Assembly (NCBI GenBank): GCA_002748015.1
Contig: PDRH01000103.1
Coordinates: forward strand, 1 to 6,080
Direction of reading: 5' to 3'
Length of the DNA stretch: 6,080 bases
Source of the DNA: Bacteroidota bacterium
GTDB taxonomy: Bacteria > Bacteroidota > Bacteroidia > Bacteroidales > CAJPTX01
Within the stretch, counting starts at the first letter, position 1. Each line of letters starts with the position of its first letter. The notes beneath the pieces are model-generated. The model saw only the letters and a program-made list of their open reading frames with translations, was not told where the DNA came from and did not search any database. The position numbers and the translations under genes were made by a program. Of this stretch, positions 1 to 5,944 are shown piece after piece.

Positions 1-469
1 CTAGCTTCTCGTCAAAGGTCTTAATGCCCTTGATACGGGGGTTGACGAAGTAGCCGGGTGCAGGTTTGTACTCTAGCACATCGCTGATATAGGCCGAGTA
101 GGGGGTGGGTTCGCGCTCCACCTTCACTTTGAACGAGAGCTTTATGGCATCCTCCTTGCCCTCGTTGTAGTAGAAATTCATGCTATAGATGCCGACATGG
201 TCGAAGACTGCCACCACCTTCTTCTTCTTGGAGATAGTGGTGTTGAGTTCCTTGGGGGCAGCCTCGCCCTCAGGAATGTAGCTCTGCTCTTCCCAGCGGT
301 AGCTATCGCCCTCGAGCTGACACTCAAAGGTGAGAGGCTCCAGGCGCACAGCAAGATAATCCTTCGCCAATCCTACACGGGGTAGTACCTCCTCCTCCTT
401 GTTGCAGGAGGCGAGCACGAGGACGATGGCCGTTGCAAGGGCTGCTAGGGTATATGCGATTCTCTTCAT
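1..469 (-). CDS. PKD-like surface lipoprotein, N-terminal part (3' end outside window)
   Basis: The first 156 codons are present; the reading frame is still open at the window edge. The N-terminus is a lipoprotein signal: a basic start, a hydrophobic stretch to residue 18, then the lipobox Leu-Ala-Ser-Cys with lipidated Cys22. Asn-Lys-Glu-Glu-Glu follows, matching the Bacteroidota surface-export signal C-x-K-(D/E)2, so the protein should be anchored on the outer face of the outer membrane. Residues about 36-118 look like one PKD-type Ig fold (Trp59; Phe89-x-His-x-Gly93-x-Tyr95; alternating beta strands to about 117). Residues 124-143 (PYSAYI...LEYKPAPG-Y-FVN) resemble the conserved segment that follows the PKD-like domain in Bacteroides proteins annotated 'cell surface protein'. 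It is the third gene of the receptor/propeller operon, 12 nt after the propeller stop codon. It may be an accessory ligand-binding lipoprotein of the uptake complex; its biochemical role cannot be read from this part. Confidence 0.8.
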   Translation of the reverse strand, partial: MKRIAYTLAALATAIVLVLASCNKEEEVLPRVGLAKDYLAVRLEPLTFECQLEGDSYRWEEQSYIPEGEAAPKELNTTISKKKKVVAVFDHVGIYSMNFYYNEGKEDAIKLSFKVKVEREPTPYSAYISDVLEYKPAPGYFVNPRIKGIKTFDEKL

Positions 470-473
470 GTAT

Positions 474-481
474 CTCCTCCT
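474..481 (-). promoter_or_regulatory. Strong Shine-Dalgarno for the PKD-like lipoprotein gene
   Basis: On the minus strand AGGAGGAG lies immediately after the TAA stop of the propeller gene. It ends 4 nt before the ATG at 467-469 (6 nt if AGGAGG is the core). It fixes the start codon. Such a close match to the anti-Shine-Dalgarno is uncommon in Bacteroidota, whose starts are usually A/T-rich without one. Confidence 0.7.
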
Positions 482-1789
482 TTATTTGGTTTGGAATGCC
501 ACGGCTACCGGTATGATACCAGCCCTAGCTGACCATAGGTGCTTTCCATCCACGTTGAAGTATAGAATCCTGCCGCTGGAGGTGTAGTTACGCGCATCGA
601 GCACTACCCTATCGTAGTTGGGTGCGATGGCCAGCGCAGTGAGTGCCTCGATGGTGGAGAGGTACTCGCGACTTCCTACCACAACATCAGTCTTCGAGTA
701 GCCCTCTTTGTCGCTCGCCTTGGGAACGGTTGTCCTGAAGCTCGGCTGGCTAATCGCTCCCGCACCGCTCAGATGCCCCTTCAGCATGAAGAGGGTTCCA
801 CCATCAAAGACGGCCTTAGCGACATCCTTCTTCGGAGGGAGAAGCTCGCCGCTCTCCTTGACTACGGGTTTAAGCTCCACCTTGTCTATATCTACAGCGT
901 ACTTCTGGAGCTGGAGATCATCGCCGAACTCGCTGTCACCCTTAGTTACGACCATCAGATAATCGTATGCCCCTAGGACGCAAAGCGGCTGCTTGCGCTC
1001 CAGGGTAGCCATGCCCTTCTGGGCAAACTCGCCATCTGCGATGGAGATAAAGGAAACCGTATTGTCAAACTCGGGTGCATTGAGCGAACCAGAATTAGCC
1101 ACGAAGAGGTAATCCATGTACTTGGTGTACCCATCATCCGCATTCATGGCGCTCCCCTGCACGATGCTCACAGGCTGGCAACCAACGGCCACCCGGTCTG
1201 CCCGGGGGATATCGCCCTGCTCTATACGCTTCTCCCCCCCCTTGACGAACTGCGTAATATCGAACCGTACAACCTCACCGAGAGGCTTACGTCCCTCAGC
1301 GGTCTTGGGCCGTATCATGGAGGTAACGTATGCGTAGTCCCCTACTATGGCAATATCGCTCGGCTGGTTTACGCCAACCTCGCCGAGCAGCTTACCGAAG
1401 TTCTCCTCATCCTCTACATCGGCACAGATAACCATGACCTTGTGCGACCCGTTGAGGACGATGAAGAGCTTCTTCTGGGCAATCTTCATCGTGAGACCGT
1501 TGTCGCCAAGCGAGGGTATGTTATTCTTCTCGGCAAAGAAGTTGTGATGGTACACGCCCCCGGCGGCGAAGTCTACATAGTCTAGGGTGGACTCGTAGTT
1601 GCCCTTCCCCCCGTTGTTGAGTACGTACATGCCAACGGGGGGCGGTGTTCCCGCCTTGTCCTCGCTCGGCGCGGTGTACTCCTCGATATTCACGCTCTCC
1701 ACGTTGGAGGGGTACTCGTCCTTTCGGCAAGCCGTCGCCAGAGCGACAAAGACCAGCAGGAACGGTACCAGCTTTCTTGCGTACCTCAT
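482..1789 (-). CDS. BtuG-like beta-propeller surface lipoprotein (YncE/DUF5074-type), probable corrinoid capture protein
   Basis: The protein has 435 residues. A signal peptide (1-20) ends in Leu-Ala-Thr-Ala-Cys21, followed by Arg-Lys-Asp-Glu, which fits the C-x-K-(D/E)2 surface-export signal. A Pro/Ser/Glu-rich linker (about 26-52) leads into what reads as a seven-bladed propeller. Blade-like units start near GMYVLNNGG (53-61), LGDNG (94-98) with NGSHKV (113-118), and NQPSDIAIVGDYAYV; the last blade is at about 385-432. The first blades and the C-terminus (LDARNY 397-402, GRILYF 406-411, DGK 414-416, W419, R422-x-G424, IP 426-427) resemble the BtuG proteins of Bacteroides, which sit on BtuB, bind cobalamin very tightly and pass it to the receptor. 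A loop in the sixth blade (about 325-375) looks longer than usual. The gene directly follows a BtuB-like receptor, which supports the assignment. Family membership is fairly secure; cobalamin as ligand is inferred. I chose this start for its Shine-Dalgarno and signal peptide. Confidence 0.8.
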   Translation of the reverse strand: MRYARKLVPFLLVFVALATACRKDEYPSNVESVNIEEYTAPSEDKAGTPPPVGMYVLNNGGKGNYESTLDYVDFAAGGVYHHNFFAEKNNIPSLGDNGLTMKIAQKKLFIVLNGSHKVMVICADVEDEENFGKLLGEVGVNQPSDIAIVGDYAYVTSMIRPKTAEGRKPLGEVVRFDITQFVKGGEKRIEQGDIPRADRVAVGCQPVSIVQGSAMNADDGYTKYMDYLFVANSGSLNAPEFDNTVSFISIADGEFAQKGMATLERKQPLCVLGAYDYLMVVTKGDSEFGDDLQLQKYAVDIDKVELKPVVKESGELLPPKKDVAKAVFDGGTLFMLKGHLSGAGAISQPSFRTTVPKASDKEGYSKTDVVVGSREYLSTIEALTALAIAPNYDRVVLDARNYTSSGRILYFNVDGKHLWSARAGIIPVAVAFQTK

Positions 1790-1790
1790 G

Positions 1791-3815
1791 CTACATCTCC
1801 ACGTTTACGGTTAGACGGAAGCTCTGCTTGGGCATGGGGTAGTTCGTGACGATCTCGAAATCCTCGCCCAGTATGTTGTTGACCTCAAGCATGCAGTTGA
1901 GCTTCCATCCGCCCTCAAACTTGAACTTCTTGCCGAGGGACACGTCGTGGTTGTACCAGGGCTGCATCTTGTAGTAGGCGATATTCTCCTGGCGGCTGTA
2001 GCGCTCGCCAACATAGAGGAAGCTGTAGTTGAGCGACCACCCGCGGTAAAGCAGGGAGAGAATGGCCGAGCCGCTGTGCCAGGGTATGTAGGGAATCTGA
2101 TCCTCGTAGTAGAGGTCGTCCTTGCTGGTGATATCCTGGGCCATCTGGTAGGTGTACTGTAGCTTAGTCTTGAACTGCAGGGACTTGGGATCGTCGGTGA
2201 ACATGAAGCGCATGTGGCCAGTGGCCGTACCACCGATTACGCGCACCTTACCGAGGTTATCCATAGTCCAGCGAATCATCTCACCCGTAGGATAGGCTAT
2301 TATCTTGTCCTTGATATCCTTGTAGTAGGCATCCACCGTTACCCCGAACTGGCGGAAGTGGCCATCGGACACACCATCATACATAAGGCCGAAGTCATAC
2401 TGTATTTCATCCTCTGGGTCCAGCTTATCGCCGAGTACGTGCGATACGAAGCGGTCGTTGTAGTTGGGAACCCGGTAGGACTTCTTGGCGAATGCCTGGA
2501 TGTAGAAAGGCATAAGGGTGAAGGGCTTGTAGGATATCACCAGGGCTGGCGATACGGACATCTCATCCTCGTACGGGTTGTACTCCTCCTTACCGAAGTT
2601 CTGCACGTAGGTACCGTACACGCTGGCGGAAGCATTCAGGCCCTTCCAGGTGAAGCTACCGGCCAGAGAACCCAGGTGCTTGATACGCCACGGGTTGGCG
2701 AAGTTCTTGTAGGTGCGATCCGTAATCTCATTCTGCTTGCGCATGAGGTTGAAGTTGGCATCGTAAGCACCCGTGAGCTTGAACATATCGTTGAACTCAA
2801 CGAGGTGCTGCGTGGAGATGTATGCCCCGTACTCCTTCCAGGAGTCATCCATCTTCTGAACCTTGCTATCGTTGTTCTCAAGGCGTATGTAGTTCTCGCT
2901 GAGCTTGTAGGCCAGCTTCGTACGGTACATCTTGTTCACGAAGATGCGGACATCGCCCTGCACGAAGTAGGTACGCTCCGTGAGCCGCTCGCCACGGTAG
3001 GAGGTCGTCTCATTGATGATGGCACCAGGCACGCCCCGCTCCGAGCCGTAGGCATATGCGCTGAGCGACCATAGCCCCCTGTCGAAGCGCCCATGTAGGC
3101 TGGCATCGGCGTGCATGGCATGTATCTTACCATTGGCTCGCCGCCCCTTCTCGCTATATAGCTCGTTGCCACTCTGGTCGAAACGCTCGAATTCGTAGGG
3201 ATAGTTCCCCTCGCTGGTGAGCAGGTCGAAGTTGAAGGAGGTGCTAAGCTTATCGCTGAGCTGGTGCTCGTACATCAGGCTGGGGTTGAAAGTCAGGAAA
3301 GAACCCCCGCGCATCATGGCTGAGAAATGGGTCTTCTTGGCACCCCTGAACTTAGGACGACGGTAATCCAGGTAGAGACTATTGGAGCTGGCGAAGTCGG
3401 TTGCCGACTGGTAGATGTCGCCCCGCGCCCCCTGGTACAGGGACATACTCCCCATGTTGGCCATACCGAAGCGAGAGAGGTCTATTTGGCCATTGAGAGC
3501 ATTGCCAAGCTCTATACCGTTGAAAAACACGTTGGTGCGCTCCGAACCCATGCTGCGCACGTTGATCGTCTTGAAGCCTGCCAGACCGTTGTAATCCTTG
3601 AACAGCAGACCGGAGTTGTATCGCAATGCATCAGCCACGGAGAACATGCGGTAACGCCCGAGTTCGCGGCCCTCCAGGGCGAGCGGCTGGATCACCTTCA
3701 TGTTGCTCTTGCGCGCAGCTACGTACTGAGCCTTCAGCTGGTTCAGCGGGGCAATGAGCAGCAGCCCCAGGAGGCCTAGCATACCAAAGCGTAGGAAGCG
3801 TAGACTTTTATTCAT
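1791..3815 (-). CDS. TonB-dependent outer-membrane receptor, BtuB-like
   Basis: The protein has 674 residues. A signal peptide (1-29, ending Leu-Lys-Ala) precedes mature Gln30. The plug is at about 55-155, with typical receptor segments: VADALRYNSG (60-69), DYNGLAGFKTINVRSMG (74-90), NVFFNGIELG (95-104), GQIDLSRFG (109-117) and Y-Q-G-A-R (127-131). The rest is a 22-strand-type barrel rich in alternating aromatic strands, ending SFRLTVNVEM. The size and plug wording match Bacteroidota BtuB receptors rather than SusC; the N-terminal CarboxypepD-like extension of SusC proteins is absent. It would import a corrinoid or similar ligand using TonB/ExbBD energy, capped by the propeller lipoprotein encoded next. 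Oddities: no clear TonB box between residues 30 and 55, and the last residue is Met instead of the usual terminal Phe. An in-frame TAA 18 nt upstream of the ATG rules out a longer N-terminus. The family is secure; the ligand (B12, other corrinoid, or less likely haem) is inferred from the partner. Confidence 0.85.
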   Translation of the reverse strand: MNKSLRFLRFGMLGLLGLLLIAPLNQLKAQYVAARKSNMKVIQPLALEGRELGRYRMFSVADALRYNSGLLFKDYNGLAGFKTINVRSMGSERTNVFFNGIELGNALNGQIDLSRFGMANMGSMSLYQGARGDIYQSATDFASSNSLYLDYRRPKFRGAKKTHFSAMMRGGSFLTFNPSLMYEHQLSDKLSTSFNFDLLTSEGNYPYEFERFDQSGNELYSEKGRRANGKIHAMHADASLHGRFDRGLWSLSAYAYGSERGVPGAIINETTSYRGERLTERTYFVQGDVRIFVNKMYRTKLAYKLSENYIRLENNDSKVQKMDDSWKEYGAYISTQHLVEFNDMFKLTGAYDANFNLMRKQNEITDRTYKNFANPWRIKHLGSLAGSFTWKGLNASASVYGTYVQNFGKEEYNPYEDEMSVSPALVISYKPFTLMPFYIQAFAKKSYRVPNYNDRFVSHVLGDKLDPEDEIQYDFGLMYDGVSDGHFRQFGVTVDAYYKDIKDKIIAYPTGEMIRWTMDNLGKVRVIGGTATGHMRFMFTDDPKSLQFKTKLQYTYQMAQDITSKDDLYYEDQIPYIPWHSGSAILSLLYRGWSLNYSFLYVGERYSRQENIAYYKMQPWYNHDVSLGKKFKFEGGWKLNCMLEVNNILGEDFEIVTNYPMPKQSFRLTVNVEM
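1797..1800 (-). promoter_or_regulatory. Shine-Dalgarno of the propeller gene embedded in the receptor's last codons
   Basis: On the minus strand GGAG lies 7 nt before the ATG at 1787-1789. It is built from the final GTG-GAG codons of the receptor gene. The receptor stop TAG (1791-1793) and the next ATG are separated by a single base. Ribosomes finishing the receptor can therefore restart directly on the propeller gene, which suggests translational coupling of partner proteins. Confidence 0.55.
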
Positions 3816-3841
3816 GAGTATATTAGGAGATTAGGTTATTC

Positions 3842-3875
3842 TAGCCCCCCGGCATCATCGGCACGCCGGGGGCTA
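3842..3875. terminator. Strong GC-rich hairpin between mdh and the receptor gene
   Basis: The arms at 3842-3853 and 3865-3875 pair almost perfectly (TAG, a C run, GGC against GCC, a G run, CTA), with one bulged C in the 6-C run opposite 5 G. The loop is 11 nt. The hairpin starts 24 nt after the mdh stop codon, the usual place for a terminator of the minus-strand mdh transcript. However, the U-rich tail (TTATTTTCTTT, 3877-3887) is on the plus-strand side; the minus-strand side continues GAATAACC. As an intrinsic terminator it is better formed for plus-strand transcription, though no plus-strand gene is present. It may be a bidirectional terminator, a 3'-end stabiliser of mdh mRNA, or a leader structure of the receptor mRNA. 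Confidence 0.55.
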
Positions 3876-3899
3876 CTTATTTTCTTTAGTCAGATAGCT

Positions 3900-4841
3900 C
3901 TAGGCAAAAAGCTTCATGCCATCGAGGGTTTCCATCACGCCCCTGACGTGGTCGGCCGACTTATGCAGCAGCGCCATTTCCTCGTCGTTGAGCTGCAGCT
4001 CGAGCACCTGCTCCACGCCATTCTCCCCTAGGATTACCGGTACGCCCAGGTGTAGCCCGCTCAGGCCGTACTGGCCATCGAGGTGCGCGCAGACGGGAAG
4101 GATACGACGCTCATTGCGGGCGATGGAAGCCACCATCTCAGCCGCCGCCGCACCGGGAGCATACCATGCTGAGGTACCCATCATATTCACAATCTCACCG
4201 CCACCCTTCTTGGTGCGCTCAATGATCGCCTCAAGCTTATCCGCCGGCATCAGCTCGCTCACAGGGATACCGGAGACCGTCGTGTAGCGCGGGAGAGGCA
4301 CCATGGTGTCGCCATGGCCACCCATGAGCATGGCCTGAATATCGCGGGGGGCTACATTTAGCGCCTCAGCGATGAAGGACCTATACCGCGCCGTGTCGAG
4401 TATGCCGGCCATGCCGAAGACCTTCTGCGTGGGGCGCTTGGAGGCCAGCAGGCAGGCATAGGTCATCACATCCAGAGGGTTGGTAACAACGATGAAGATA
4501 GCCTCGGGAGACTGCGCCACCAAGTTCTCGGCCACAGTCTTCATAATCTTGGCGTTGGTGCCGATGAGATCATCACGGCTCATCCCCGGTTTACGCGGAA
4601 GCCCAGCGGTTATGACCACAATCTCCGAACCCTTCGTATGGGAGTAGTCGTTGCCTGCGCCCACCAAACGGGTGCTAAAACCCTGGATGGGCGAGGTCTC
4701 CCACAGGTCAAGCGCCTTGCCGTTGGCCGCCCCCTCATTGAGGTCAACCACTACCACCTGCTCGGCCAGCTGCATCCTGGCCACTTCGTTCACGCACGTT
4801 GCACCGACATTACCGGCACCTACTACTGTTATCTTCTTCAT
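3900..4841 (-). CDS. mdh: NAD-dependent malate dehydrogenase (LDH-like type)
   Basis: Cytoplasmic enzyme interconverting malate and oxaloacetate with NAD(H); in anaerobic Bacteroidota it usually runs reductively toward fumarate and succinate. The 313 residues are full length for the LDH-like bacterial MDH family. The N-terminal Rossmann fold has the GAGNVG loop (8-13) and Asp33 at the end of the second strand, which selects NAD over NADP. Substrate and catalytic residues are all visible: Arg83 in GLPRKPGMSR (the position that is Gln in lactate dehydrogenases, so this is an MDH), Arg89, Asn121 (VTNPLDV), Asp149 and Arg152 (GILDTARYR), and the proton-relay His176 in GGHGD. The gene starts 17 nt after the glycosyltransferase stop with no Shine-Dalgarno visible, so the two are probably co-transcribed. 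A strong hairpin follows the stop. No truncation or missing active-site residue was seen. Confidence 0.96.
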   Translation of the reverse strand: MKKITVVGAGNVGATCVNEVARMQLAEQVVVVDLNEGAANGKALDLWETSPIQGFSTRLVGAGNDYSHTKGSEIVVITAGLPRKPGMSRDDLIGTNAKIMKTVAENLVAQSPEAIFIVVTNPLDVMTYACLLASKRPTQKVFGMAGILDTARYRSFIAEALNVAPRDIQAMLMGGHGDTMVPLPRYTTVSGIPVSELMPADKLEAIIERTKKGGGEIVNMMGTSAWYAPGAAAAEMVASIARNERRILPVCAHLDGQYGLSGLHLGVPVILGENGVEQVLELQLNDEEMALLHKSADHVRGVMETLDGMKLFA

Positions 4842-4858
4842 CGCTTGAATACGTTTTA

Positions 4859-5833
4859 CTAGGTTATATCATGTATTATCGACTCGGCAAAGCTCGCCCT
4901 TAGGGCGCCCGTCGTCAGCCGGTTGAGGTTGGGCATGCTGAATACCTCCATGAGGTAGCCAGACTGGTACATACTAAAAAAGGTCATGCTCCTACGCCCA
5001 GAGAGAATATAGCTTCGGAGCCTACCCTTGACCATCCTAAAGAGAAAACGCAAAGGCCGAGTCAGGCGGAGACGCTTAAGCGTATAGATCACCTTCAGGC
5101 GCTTGCTCGTGCGAAGCATCTCCCTATGGAAATCCGGATTGGCATTCCACACCCTCACCAAATTGACCAGCGACTGCTCTATCTTGGCAAAGAACTCCTC
5201 GTTCGGCTCTTCCCCAAGGTGAATGGTCGGGTTATCTATCCATATGGCCGTGCTACCTGCGCTCGCCAGCTCCAGGGCAAATAGCTGATCCTCCTGACCG
5301 TAGCCAGTAAGGCTCTCTGAGAAACGAACATGCTGGTACACCTCACGCCTTACCATGAAGTTACCAGCACTAATGAGAAACCTATCCGTATTCTGGAGTA
5401 GCCACTTCTGGTGCTTTGCCCGGAGATTATCGAAGCGCCACCGTAGCATCAGCTGCGAGTCACTCGGACGCTCACCGGTGTAGACCCCGCCGCAGACCAC
5501 ATCGTAATCTCCTGCGGTCATATCGGCGTACTTCTTCAGAAACGTGCTATGGCAGGGGGCCATATCGCAATCCATGAACAGAAGCCAATCCCCGGTAGCC
5601 AGGTCAGCCATCCGATTGCGGATGCGCGAACGGCCTATATTCTCTATCAGCGGGAGGTACTTCACCTCCGGGCGTCCACGTAGTATGCGGTTCTGCTGCT
5701 CGTAGTAGGGCATGCTGTGGTCGTCGAAGAGGATTATCTCCACGTCGAGGTTACGCTGATCGGCCTCCTTCAGAAGCGCATTCACCGTATCGACCACAAC
5801 AAAGTTATACACCGGAAGACAAATGGATATCAT
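4859..5833 (-). CDS. Glycosyltransferase family 2 protein
   Basis: The protein has 324 residues with a GT-A fold. The N-terminus MISICLPVYN (1-10) is the first strand of the nucleotide-binding domain and supports this start; a GGGG tract 10 nt upstream could serve as a weak ribosome site. Asp37-Asp38-His-Ser40 is the second nucleotide-sugar contact. NIGRSRIRNRMADLATGDW (65-83) and the metal-binding Asp88-Cys-Asp90 follow. GYGQED (177-182) is the acceptor-side catalytic-base motif, and His205 is the likely third metal ligand. After the catalytic domain, residues 241-281 are strongly basic with many Arg/Lys and Leu/Phe (KRLRLTRPLRFLFR region), probably a peripheral membrane-association helix; there is no true transmembrane segment. 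It probably adds a sugar to a lipid-linked glycan such as LPS, capsule or O-glycan. Donor and acceptor cannot be told from sequence, and no other glycan genes are in view. It likely shares a transcript with mdh. Confidence 0.88.
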   Translation of the reverse strand: MISICLPVYNFVVVDTVNALLKEADQRNLDVEIILFDDHSMPYYEQQNRILRGRPEVKYLPLIENIGRSRIRNRMADLATGDWLLFMDCDMAPCHSTFLKKYADMTAGDYDVVCGGVYTGERPSDSQLMLRWRFDNLRAKHQKWLLQNTDRFLISAGNFMVRREVYQHVRFSESLTGYGQEDQLFALELASAGSTAIWIDNPTIHLGEEPNEEFFAKIEQSLVNLVRVWNANPDFHREMLRTSKRLKVIYTLKRLRLTRPLRFLFRMVKGRLRSYILSGRRSMTFFSMYQSGYLMEVFSMPNLNRLTTGALRASFAESIIHDIT

Positions 5834-5944
5834 CTGCTCTTATCCCCTATCTATCAAAGCTTTAGTATTGAAACCTATAGGCTATTATCCCCCTAATTTA
5901 CAAAAAGTAGAACTTGTAGCAAAGCCCAGCGCAAATTAATCGGC
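5834..5944. other. Intergenic gap between the endonuclease and glycosyltransferase genes
   Basis: This A/T-rich stretch of about 110 bp is the largest non-coding gap in the window and the most likely place for the promoter of the glycosyltransferase-mdh unit. I see no reading frame, no tRNA-like fold and no clear intrinsic terminator with a U tract for the endonuclease gene. A short palindrome (CCTATAGG) near 5874-5881 is not distinctive. Confidence 0.5.
5901..5935 (-). promoter_or_regulatory. Weak candidate Bacteroidota promoter for the glycosyltransferase-mdh unit
   Basis: On the minus strand TTTG (5932-5935) lies 22 nt before TACTTTTTG (5901-5909). The Bacteroidota sigma-ABfr consensus is a TTTG at -33 and TAnnTTTG at -7, so the -7 box here has one extra base. 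It lies about 70 bp before the glycosyltransferase ATG. The match is imperfect, and TTTG is common in A/T-rich DNA, so this is only a suggestion. Confidence 0.2.

Noticed and set aside
1811..2233. Minus-strand frame (140 codons) inside the receptor gene in another phase
   Set aside because: The composition is Ser/Thr/Arg/Pro-rich low complexity, typical of an out-of-phase reading of the real gene.
2214..3074. Long plus-strand open frame (286 codons) antisense to the receptor gene
   Set aside because: It lies wholly inside a well-supported receptor gene. Its product is rich in Val, His, Leu and Glu with no motif or signal, as expected of a mirror frame of barrel-coding DNA.
3327..3779. Plus-strand open frame (150 codons) opposite the receptor's signal peptide and plug
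   Set aside because: It is fully antisense to conserved plug codons, with no ribosome site or recognisable domain; a shadow frame.
3816..3899. Cobalamin riboswitch ahead of the receptor
   Set aside because: The gap is too short and contains a simple hairpin only; no B12-box-like core was seen.
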